The notes under the pieces were generated by a model. It was not told the DNA's origin, made no database searches, and saw nothing but the letters and a program-made list of their open reading frames with translations. DNA of 64,000 nt from Streptomyces naganishii JCM 4654 (GTDB lineage: Bacteria; Actinomycetota; Actinomycetes; Streptomycetales; Streptomycetaceae). The position numbers and the translations under genes were made by a program. Numbering within the stretch: the stretch's first letter is position 1; each line of letters opens with the position of its first letter. The stretch covers positions 124,001 through 188,000 of the forward strand of contig NZ_BMVF01000003.1 in the NCBI RefSeq assembly GCF_014650575.1, written 5' to 3'. Positions 15,116 through 22,968 of this stretch are shown here, one piece after another.

Positions 15116-17023
15116 GTGCAGTCGAACAATGGGCCGAACGCCCGCGCGGCCGATCTCAGGGCGGCGCTCCGTGTCGCGGACCAGCTGACCGCGGGACCCG
15201 GCGCGCGCGACACCGAGGGAGCCACGAACGCCGAGTACGAGGACGGGAATTCCGGCCGCGCCATACCGCCCGTCGGTCACCGCGTCGCCGCGCTCGCCGC
15301 CGCGCTGCCCGCCGCCGGTACGGGCGCCGGACCCACGCCCGGCGCCTGGCGGTCGGCCTGGCAGGACGTCCTCGCCGAGGAGCGGGCGCGGCTGTCCCGG
15401 GCGGGCCTCGGCTGGGTCCTCACCCGCCTGGCCGCGGGGGTGTTCCCGGCCCTGGACCTCCTGGAGGTCGGCTGCGAGCGCCTGCGCCTGACCCGGCTCG
15501 CCTACGCCCCGGCCGCCACCGGCCCCGAGGTGATACGGCTCGCCGAGTCGGCCTGGACCGAGCCGGCCCCGGCCTCAGGGGTGCTGCCGCCCGAGCGTGC
15601 CGCGCGTCTGTTCCTGCTGGCCGGGGGCGCCGGCCACGCCACGGCCGGGCTCGGCGAGGCGCTGCACAAGTCCCTGGCCGCCTTCGTGCGCGGCGCGCAC
15701 CGCGACGACGCGGCCGGGCCCCTGCTGCTCGCCGTCCGGGCCACCGGCTGGCAGCCCCTGGAGCGGGCGGCCGAGGCCGTGCGGGAGGAGTCCGGCGCGC
15801 TGCTGTGCCTGCGGCTGCCCGCCGGCTGGCCCACGGCCCCGGACGACCTGGTGGCGGCGCTGCCGCTGCGCACCACGGTGTGGCTCGCCGCCGCCCGTGT
15901 GGACGGCGGCTCGGGGACGGTCGGCCTGGTCCGCCGGCCGCTGTTCGCGGCCGGCACCCGCGCGGACGACCACCACGCCGGCCCGATGGTCCACGTCCCC
16001 GTCACCGCGCCACCGCCCGGCGCGGCCGGAGCGGCCGGCGACGGGAGCGTGGCCGCCGTGGTCACCGCCGGACCCGAGGAGCCGCCGTCGCGGTGGCAGG
16101 CGCTGCGCGTCGACCGGCTCGAACTCCCGCCCGGCTCCCGCAGCACGCTCCGTTACGAGCTGCGCGGCCGCCACCGCGTGGAGCTGCACCACGACGGCCC
16201 CCACGAGTCCGAGCCCACGCCCTGGGCCGTCCTGGCCTCCGGCACCCCGCGCCGGCTGTCCCAGCCCCGCCCGGTCGACCTGATGGTCGCCGTGGAGATC
16301 GCCGGACCCCAGGTCGACGGGGGCACCGCCGTGGAAGAGCGGCTGCAGGAGGCCGCCGCCGTGGTGGATGCCGTGTCGGAGGCGGTGGGCGCCGAGGACA
16401 CCCTGCACGTCGGGCTGCTCGGTTACCGCGACCACGACCCGCTGCACCGGGCCGGTGAACACGAGCCCGTGGTGCACCGGTTCGGCATGGCGACGGCGCC
16501 GGACGCGGTGCGGGGCCTGGCGGCCTGGCGCCCCTGCCCGCTGCGGCACGACTTCGCCACCGGACTGGAGCACGTGCCGCACGAGCTCGCCGCCTGGCGC
16601 CACCTGTGGCGGCCCGGCAGCCACCGGGTGCTGCTCGTGGTCGGCTCCCGCCCGCCGCACCCACGCACCCGGCCGCCCCAGGTGCTGCGGCGCGGCGCGG
16701 CCGTGCGCATCTGCCCGGACCGGCTGGACTGGCACGCCGATCTGGCGGCGGCCCGGCACTACGACGGCCTGGCGTGCGTGGCCGTCGTCGACGAGCCGGT
16801 CTGGATGGAGGACCTCGCGGGCGAACCCCACCTCGCGCACTGGGCTGCGGACGCCTGGGGCGCGTTCGGCACCGAGGGACGGTTCACCGCCGGGCACGAC
16901 CCTCGGCTCATCGCCGCCGCCGTCGTGGCGCCGGCGCTCTGCCTGCCCCCGGACGGCGCGCCGATCCGGCTGGTCGTCGCCGACGGCACCGCCGGCGAGT
17001 GGCAGCAGGCCGTCGCCGGCTGA
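15116..17023 (+). CDS. vWA-like protein of GTPase/GAP1 ternary cassette, degenerate metal site
   Basis: 635 residues from GTG 15116; an upstream ATG at 15047 lacks any ribosome-binding site. Residues 1-370 are Ala/Arg-rich and probably helical, with no named domain that I recognise. Residues 380-600 resemble a von Willebrand A fold: the strand DLMVAVEIAG (from Asp388) where DxSxS should be, LLGYRDHDPLH near 430, a strand HRVLLVVGSRPPHP, and AAVRICPDRLDWH. The metal-coordinating serines are missing. No signal peptide or membrane helix. It is first in a five-gene co-directional set with GTPase, GAP1-like, vWA and kinase genes, so it is probably the soluble adaptor of that system. Confidence 0.6.
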   Translation: MQSNNGPNARAADLRAALRVADQLTAGPGARDTEGATNAEYEDGNSGRAIPPVGHRVAALAAALPAAGTGAGPTPGAWRSAWQDVLAEERARLSRAGLGWVLTRLAAGVFPALDLLEVGCERLRLTRLAYAPAATGPEVIRLAESAWTEPAPASGVLPPERAARLFLLAGGAGHATAGLGEALHKSLAAFVRGAHRDDAAGPLLLAVRATGWQPLERAAEAVREESGALLCLRLPAGWPTAPDDLVAALPLRTTVWLAAARVDGGSGTVGLVRRPLFAAGTRADDHHAGPMVHVPVTAPPPGAAGAAGDGSVAAVVTAGPEEPPSRWQALRVDRLELPPGSRSTLRYELRGRHRVELHHDGPHESEPTPWAVLASGTPRRLSQPRPVDLMVAVEIAGPQVDGGTAVEERLQEAAAVVDAVSEAVGAEDTLHVGLLGYRDHDPLHRAGEHEPVVHRFGMATAPDAVRGLAAWRPCPLRHDFATGLEHVPHELAAWRHLWRPGSHRVLLVVGSRPPHPRTRPPQVLRRGAAVRICPDRLDWHADLAAARHYDGLACVAVVDEPVWMEDLAGEPHLAHWAADAWGAFGTEGRFTAGHDPRLIAAAVVAPALCLPPDGAPIRLVVADGTAGEWQQAVAG

Positions 17024-17121
17024 CGAAGACATCGCCCACCCAGCCGGTGCGCGCGGGCGCGCGGACCGGGCCACCACGCACGGCGGACACCGTCCGCCGC
17101 CCGTCAAGCAGGAGCACAGCC

Positions 17122-18651
17122 ATGGTCGACGACGACGCGCGGCCCGAGCGCGACAAGGACGCCGAGCCGGACCGCGCAGAGCGGGACCGCGAGCGCGGGC
17201 AGCAGGACCGGGAGCAGGGGCCGCTGGACGTACTGGGCCGGTCCACCCTCGTGGGAAGCCGGGCCGCCCTGCCTCCGGCCCCGCCCGCGGGCACGCCGGC
17301 CGGCGACGGGACCGCGCCCCCGCGCCCCCGCCCGGGACCGCCCGCCGGCAGGAAGGACGGCAGGCGGGACGACGCCAGGGACCGGAAGGACGGCCGGCGC
17401 GACGACAGGAGGGACGACGGCAGGGACGCCAGGGACGCCAGGCGGAACGACCGGAGGGACGACGCGGGCGGCGGCCGGGCCCGCGCGGCCGCCGCGCCGG
17501 CACCCCGGTCGGCGCCGGAGGCGGAGCAACTGCCCAGTGTCTTCCTGGAGAAGCTCGACGAGGAGGCCCCGCCCGCCCGCGCCGACAAGTACGCGAAGAA
17601 CGGCCGCAAGGGCGCAGCCGCCCAGCACGAGAACCAGGAGGCCGCCGTACGGGAGCCGGAGGGCCGGGCCGCCGCGCCCGAGTCGGCGGTCACCCTCTGG
17701 GGCGGCATGGGCAGCGGCAAGTCGACGCTGCTGGCGGCGGTGTCGAAGGCCGTGCAGGACCCGCTGTACGGCAAGTGGACCATGTATCCGGCGGACCACG
17801 CCTCGCAGCGGTTCCTCGGCGAACTGGCCCGCGTCCTGTACCGCGAGCGCAAGTTCCCCAACGCCACGCTGAAGCCCGAGCGCCCGGTGCGCTTCACCCT
17901 GGCCGGGGACCTCACCGGCACCCGGTACTCCCGCGCCCGGCGCACCCTCTTCCGGCGCCGCGGCGAGCGGGCGCGCGATCTGACCGAGTTCCAGGTCAGC
18001 GTGCGCGACATGCCCGGCGAGGCGTTCGACCTGCACTCGCAGACGGGCGCCGCCCTCGGCGACCAGCTGATCCAGGACTTCGTGGGTTCCCGGGCCATGG
18101 TCTACGTCGTCGACCCCGTGCGGGAGTGGCAGGTCAACGGCGAGGACGGGCCGCTGACCAAGGACGCCCGGCAGAACGCGGACTTCTTCACCGAGGTCCT
18201 GGGCCGGGTGGCCACCGAGATCAACATGCGCGGCGAGCGCCAGGGCACCGTACTGCCGCACAGCATCGCGGTGTGCCTGGCCAAGTTCGACGACGACCGG
18301 ATCTTCCGCTTCGCCTGCGAACAGGGCAACGTGCGCGTCAACCCCCGTACCGGCCAGCCCGAGGTCATGGACGCCAAGCGGCTGTTCGACGGCCTGTGCC
18401 ACGCCCTGCCGCACGGCAGCCTGCGCGACATCCAGCGCCAGATCGAGTCCTACTTCGCCCCCGAACGCGTCGGCTACTTCGTCTGCTCCGCCGTCGGCTT
18501 CTGGGTCGACCCCGACCGCGGCTTCGACTTCGAGAACCCGTACCTGATCAACCAGGTCGAGGACACCGTGCGCTTCGCGGCGGCGCCGCGGCCCGTCAAC
18601 ATCCTCGAACCCTTCCTCTTCCTGCGGGGCTTCGTCCCGACGCAGTCCTGA
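17122..18651 (+). CDS. P-loop GTPase of ternary cassette (double-GTPase-like)
   Basis: 509 residues from ATG 17122 with CAGGAG seven bases ahead. Residues 1-185 are disordered and highly charged, including an Arg/Asp-rich tract of RKDGRRDD-type repeats (about 75-115). The GTPase core starts at LWGGMGSGKSTLL (Walker A, 194-202). VRDMPGEAFD (294-303) is the switch-II DxPG equivalent, and CLAKFDDDR (385-393) is in the place of NKxD with AKFD. The final third includes YFAPERVGYFVCSAVG. It resembles the family annotated as Double-GTPase 2 linked to GAP1 proteins. Probably a nucleotide-dependent switch, cytosolic, controlled by the flanking vWA and kinase products. Confidence 0.7.
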   Translation: MVDDDARPERDKDAEPDRAERDRERGQQDREQGPLDVLGRSTLVGSRAALPPAPPAGTPAGDGTAPPRPRPGPPAGRKDGRRDDARDRKDGRRDDRRDDGRDARDARRNDRRDDAGGGRARAAAAPAPRSAPEAEQLPSVFLEKLDEEAPPARADKYAKNGRKGAAAQHENQEAAVREPEGRAAAPESAVTLWGGMGSGKSTLLAAVSKAVQDPLYGKWTMYPADHASQRFLGELARVLYRERKFPNATLKPERPVRFTLAGDLTGTRYSRARRTLFRRRGERARDLTEFQVSVRDMPGEAFDLHSQTGAALGDQLIQDFVGSRAMVYVVDPVREWQVNGEDGPLTKDARQNADFFTEVLGRVATEINMRGERQGTVLPHSIAVCLAKFDDDRIFRFACEQGNVRVNPRTGQPEVMDAKRLFDGLCHALPHGSLRDIQRQIESYFAPERVGYFVCSAVGFWVDPDRGFDFENPYLINQVEDTVRFAAAPRPVNILEPFLFLRGFVPTQS

Positions 18652-18688
18652 TCCGGCAACCCGACACCCGCACGAGGAAGGACACACC

Positions 18689-21313
18689 ATGGCACCGGGG
18701 CTGATCGCCGACTGGGCACTGTGGGGCAAGGTGCCCCGGACCACCAGCGGCTACGAGGTTCTCGCCGCCCATCCGCCCGGCCGCAGCGCCGAGTTCAACA
18801 CCGCCGTCCTGCACTGGCTGCCCGGCACGCCGGGCGCCGGGGACCGGCTGCCGTGGATCACCGTCGGCTGCGCCCCACAGGACGGCGGCGAGGGGACGGT
18901 CGGCGTCTTCCTGCTGGACGGCACGGACGGCGTCGACGGCACCAACCGGATGATCCACCGCGTCAGCCACTTCGCCGTGCCCTACGCGCGGGTCCGGGAC
19001 GCCGGGATCGGCTGGTGCGCGCTGGCCCGGGCCGCGCACGCGGCCGCCCAGACCCTGACCCTGACCACGGCCGGGCCCGCCGCGCTGCCCCTCGGGGAGG
19101 ACGAGGGGCTCGTGGCCGAGGTCGCCAAGAACGTCACCTCCAGCATCTCGGGGATCACGCGCTGGCTGGCGGCCGCGGCGGCCCATCTGCTGGACGGGCC
19201 CGTGGCGGTGGCGGGCGACGGCAGCCACGGCCCGTTCGAACTGCTGCTCACCCTGGACTCGGTGGCCGCCCTGCTGCCCTTCGGCGTGCGCAGCACTCTG
19301 TCCGCCGCGAGCGCCACCTCCCCCGGCTCCGAGGTGCCCATGCGCCTGTACTGGGGCGACACGGCCGCCTCCCCCGGGGCGACCGGCCTGACCCTGGGCG
19401 GCGGCCCGCTGCCGGACCTGCGCGCGCTGTCCCCGCGGGCCCGCCGCTACCACGACCTGCTCCTGGACAACTGGGAGAAGCACGGCGGCGCCACCGTCGT
19501 ACGCCATCTGGCGGACTGCCGCGAGGCCCTGGACATCGACGAGCCGGACGCGGCGGCACGGGCGCTGGAGGTGCTCAAGCGCCTGGACCGGCCGCTGGCC
19601 GCCGTCCAGGCCCTCACCGAGGGCCGGGAGGTGAGCGCCGAGGAGGTGCACGTGGCCCTGCGCAGTCCGGGGATCACCGACCAGGAGCTCACCGTGTTCG
19701 CGCGGCACGGGGTGCTGACGCATCCGGACACCGACCCGGAGGCGGTCGCACCCCTCATGTCGCAGCCCGCCGTCTCCCAGGCCATCGGCGACGGGCTGCG
19801 GCGCGATCTGCTCGGCCACCGGACGGACGCGGCCCGCCGCGAGTTCGAGGGCCGGCGCGCCTCCCTCGTGGCCGCCGGGCTGAGCCTGGACCGGCTGGAC
19901 CAGATCCTGGCCGACGTCATGAGCGAGATCCTGCACAGCCGCCCCGAGGGCACGCCGGACCCGGTGACCGGCGAACTGCTGCCCGCCGTCGCGCCGTTCA
20001 CCATGGGCACCATGGGCCTGACGCAGTCCATGCTGCGCCGGGTCCCCGGGCTGGCGAGCGGACTGGTCCGCGCGCTGTACGGCCGCCCGGAGCCGGTGGG
20101 CCTCGTGCGCGACTGGCTGCGGTGGCTGTGCGACGAACCCTCCCCCGACCGGCGGCCGGAGATCGCCGGCAGCCCGGAACTCCCGCTGATCCACGCCCTG
20201 TTGAGTACGCGCGTGTGCCCGGTGGAGGCCGACAGGAAGTGGGCGGGCCGGCATCCCGCGGCGGCGGCTCGGCTGCTGGAGGCGGCCGTCGTGTGCGGCC
20301 TGGCGGACGAGGTCCTGCGGCACCCCGACTTCTTCAGGGGGCTGGTCACCGGTGCTCTGCGGTCGCCCTCCGGGGTGGACGGCGACGAGGCCCGGACCGT
20401 GCTGGAGGAGGCGCTGCGGCGCAGCCCCGCCGGACTGCGGGCGGCGACCGCGGCCCGCTGGGACGTGCTGTGCGCGCTCACCGGGCTGCCGCCGACCGGT
20501 TTCACCGACGTGGTCGCGGCGGGACGGCCCGCGGGCGGTACCGACCCGGCCGGCCGGGTCGACACGTACGTCACCAATCTCCGGGCGGAGCTCGACTGGC
20601 GGGGGCTGAGGCAGGACGCCAAGCACGTCGTGCACGAGTTGCTGCGGGTCGCCCTCGCGGTCGACGCGGAGAGCGGGTACGGCCCCGGGCAGGCCGACCG
20701 GGAACTGACCGAACGCGTCCTGGACTGGTCGGGACCTTACGCGCAGCTCGTCCGGGACGCCGTGCACCGGCTGGTCGCCCGGACGCCGCACTGGAGCGAG
20801 ACACCGGAGGACGCGCGGTGGCTGGACCGGCTCGCCGAGCGGCTGCACGGGCTCGGATCCTCGCTGGCCCTGCGCCGGGTGACGCGCTTCGCGGGACGGC
20901 CCGAGGCCACGGAGCAGGACCACGAGGAGCTGGCCGCCCGCGCCCGCGCCGCGCGCCTGGCCGGGGCCGAGAACGACGACGTCTGCGCGGCCCTGGTGGT
21001 GTGGGCCGTCCGCGGGCGGGTCGGGGAGCGGCTCGACGCGCTGCTGGCGGCCTACCACAGGGAGTGGGTCTCGTACTCCGGAGCCGGCCGTGCCGCCGAG
21101 GAACGCCACCACATGGAGGACGCCCTCGCCCGCTACGAGGGGGACGAGCCGGTGGCCGAGTACTACTGCGACCACCGTCTCAGGCAGCTGACGAAGACCA
21201 AGGCCGAACACGTCCGCGAGATCCGCGAGCGTCAGGAGCAACTACCGCTGCTTGAGCGGGAGATCACCCGGATGCACAAACTCCGCGCCTCGGCCGTACG
21301 CACCCGCGTCTGA
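18689..21313 (+). CDS. GTPase-associated protein 1 (GAP1)-like protein
   Basis: 874 residues from ATG 18689, preceded by AGGAAGGA. The N-terminal 240 residues open DWALWGKVPRTTSGYEVLA and continue through MIHRVSHFAVPYARVRD; this beta-rich start fits the GAP1 N-terminal domain. LPFGVRSTLSAASATSPGS at about 193-211 is typical of its second half. The middle (about 260-600) is helical repeat-like, and the end (800-874) is a charged helix ending EITRMHKLRASAVR, a likely coiled coil. GAP1 proteins are known only as genomic partners of GTPases in predicted conflict systems. No transmembrane segment. The start is 38 bp after the GTPase stop, same operon. Confidence 0.65.
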   Translation: MAPGLIADWALWGKVPRTTSGYEVLAAHPPGRSAEFNTAVLHWLPGTPGAGDRLPWITVGCAPQDGGEGTVGVFLLDGTDGVDGTNRMIHRVSHFAVPYARVRDAGIGWCALARAAHAAAQTLTLTTAGPAALPLGEDEGLVAEVAKNVTSSISGITRWLAAAAAHLLDGPVAVAGDGSHGPFELLLTLDSVAALLPFGVRSTLSAASATSPGSEVPMRLYWGDTAASPGATGLTLGGGPLPDLRALSPRARRYHDLLLDNWEKHGGATVVRHLADCREALDIDEPDAAARALEVLKRLDRPLAAVQALTEGREVSAEEVHVALRSPGITDQELTVFARHGVLTHPDTDPEAVAPLMSQPAVSQAIGDGLRRDLLGHRTDAARREFEGRRASLVAAGLSLDRLDQILADVMSEILHSRPEGTPDPVTGELLPAVAPFTMGTMGLTQSMLRRVPGLASGLVRALYGRPEPVGLVRDWLRWLCDEPSPDRRPEIAGSPELPLIHALLSTRVCPVEADRKWAGRHPAAAARLLEAAVVCGLADEVLRHPDFFRGLVTGALRSPSGVDGDEARTVLEEALRRSPAGLRAATAARWDVLCALTGLPPTGFTDVVAAGRPAGGTDPAGRVDTYVTNLRAELDWRGLRQDAKHVVHELLRVALAVDAESGYGPGQADRELTERVLDWSGPYAQLVRDAVHRLVARTPHWSETPEDARWLDRLAERLHGLGSSLALRRVTRFAGRPEATEQDHEELAARARAARLAGAENDDVCAALVVWAVRGRVGERLDALLAAYHREWVSYSGAGRAAEERHHMEDALARYEGDEPVAEYYCDHRLRQLTKTKAEHVREIRERQEQLPLLEREITRMHKLRASAVRTRV

Positions 21314-21345
21314 ACCACGCACAACCCAGGGGGGACACACACCTC

Positions 21346-22968
21346 ATGCTCACCATCCGGGCCACGGCCCGCAGCGCCGCGCTGCTCGTCCTCGCGGTCC
21401 TGCTGCCCCTGTGCGGCGCGGCGACCGCCGCGGCCGCCGACACACCCGTCACGCGCGACGACGTCTACCGCGCGCTCAAGGTCGACGAGGTGCCCGCCGC
21501 CTACGTCGTCCTCGTCGACGTCTCCAGCTCCATGCAGGACAAGGGGCCCGACGGCGTACCGCTCTACACCACGGTCAAACGCCGCCTGGCGGACTTCCTC
21601 GGCTCGCTCACACCCGCCGACCAGGTGGCCGTCGTCACCTTCGGGCGGGCCACCAGCGTCGTCCACCCGATGTCCGCGGCCGACCGCACCGGCGGCCTCT
21701 TCGACGGCGAACTCCCGCGCTCCGCCGAGGAGACGGCGAGCGACCACGGCGCCGCGCTGAACGCGGCCGCCGACCAGCTGGAGCGCAGCACGGCCCCGGT
21801 CGGGGCGGTGCTGCTGCTCACCGACGGCGCGGTCAACGCGCCGGGCAGCCCGTACGGCCGCCTGGGCAGCCCCGCCTGGCAGCAGCTGAAGAAGCGCTAC
21901 GCCGCGCTCGGCGCGGACCACAAGATCATGGGCTACGGGCTGCCGCTGGCCGAGGGCACCCGGGTCTCCGACGTCCTCGGCGGCGCCTTCGGCGCCCCGC
22001 GCATCCTGCCGGTCGCCCCGGCCGCCCTCGGCTCGCAGCTGAGCGCGGCCAAGGACCAGGTGCGCACCCAGAAGGCGCTGAGCGTGTTGCGCGCCGAACG
22101 GGACGACACGGTCGCCGTGTCGGTCTCCGGCGAGGGCGTGAGCCAGGGCGGCCCCGGACACGCCGGCGTGCGGACCGGATCGGGCACGGGCGGGCGCAGC
22201 CGGACGGTCGAGGTCACGCTGGAGTCCAGGGCGGCGCACGTGCCGCTGACCGTGCGGCTCACGGGGGACGGCGGCTCCGGCGGCCCGCGCCTGGCCCAAG
22301 CCGGTCCGGCCGGCCCTGTCACCCTGCTGCCGGGCGAGAAGAAGACCGTGCGGATGACGCTGACCTGGCATCAGGACCCGGTGTTCAGCCTGGTCCCCGG
22401 CTCGCGCGACTTCCAGGCGCGCGTGGGCCTGCGCGCGGAGGTGTCCTCGCCGTGGACGCCGGTGATCCGCGGCTCGCTCGGGGACACCCGGTTCTCGGCC
22501 GGCGAACCGGTCGTCACCGACGTCGAGTTGAGCGGCAGCGTTCCCGGCCGCACGCCCGGCTGGCTCTACCCGCTCGTGCTGCTGGTGCTGCTGCTGGGCG
22601 CCGCGGCCGGCCGGCGGTACTACAAGCGGCGCAACCCGCTGCTGTCCGGCGTGCTGGTCGTCACCGACCTGCGGTCCGGCAGCCGCCAGTCCATCCCGCT
22701 GCGCGGCCGGCAGGTCGCCCAGGAGACCGACGCCGGGCAGGTGCGCGCGCAGGTCACCGTGCGCGGCCGGCAGGACGCGGGGCGCCTGGTGCTGCTGCTG
22801 CGCTGCGAGCGGGACTCGCCGCGCCCGGGCGGGGAGCGGCTGCGCGACACCGGCACCTGCGAGCTCGGCAAGTCCACGGTGCTGTGCGGCATCGGCTTCT
22901 CCCACGACACGCGCAGCGAGACGGAGCACGGGGCGGGCGAACCCCGGGAAGGGACGCCGGCATGGTGA
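21346..22968 (+). CDS. secreted/membrane-anchored von Willebrand factor A protein
   Basis: 540 residues from ATG 21346. A signal peptide occupies residues 1-32 (hydrophobic AALLVLAVLLPLCGAATA, cleavage near AAA-DT). The vWA domain spans roughly 50-245 with an intact MIDAS: DVSSS at 58-62, TFGRATS near 100, and LLLTDGAVN. A beta-rich region follows, then a membrane helix YPLVLLVLLLGAAAG (408-422), basic stop-transfer YYKRRNP, and a cytoplasmic tail of about 110 residues opening VVTDLRSGSRQSIPLRG. The protein thus displays its vWA domain outside with a tail inside, able to relay a signal to the soluble partners. It overlaps the kinase gene by seven bases. Confidence 0.8.
   Translation: MLTIRATARSAALLVLAVLLPLCGAATAAAADTPVTRDDVYRALKVDEVPAAYVVLVDVSSSMQDKGPDGVPLYTTVKRRLADFLGSLTPADQVAVVTFGRATSVVHPMSAADRTGGLFDGELPRSAEETASDHGAALNAAADQLERSTAPVGAVLLLTDGAVNAPGSPYGRLGSPAWQQLKKRYAALGADHKIMGYGLPLAEGTRVSDVLGGAFGAPRILPVAPAALGSQLSAAKDQVRTQKALSVLRAERDDTVAVSVSGEGVSQGGPGHAGVRTGSGTGGRSRTVEVTLESRAAHVPLTVRLTGDGGSGGPRLAQAGPAGPVTLLPGEKKTVRMTLTWHQDPVFSLVPGSRDFQARVGLRAEVSSPWTPVIRGSLGDTRFSAGEPVVTDVELSGSVPGRTPGWLYPLVLLVLLLGAAAGRRYYKRRNPLLSGVLVVTDLRSGSRQSIPLRGRQVAQETDAGQVRAQVTVRGRQDAGRLVLLLRCERDSPRPGGERLRDTGTCELGKSTVLCGIGFSHDTRSETEHGAGEPREGTPAW

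Noticed and set aside
18596-21241. 881-codon minus-strand frame opposite the GAP1-like gene
   Set aside because: Gln/Pro/Gly/Arg-rich antisense shadow with no recognisable motif; the plus strand has good ribosome-binding sites and operon spacing.
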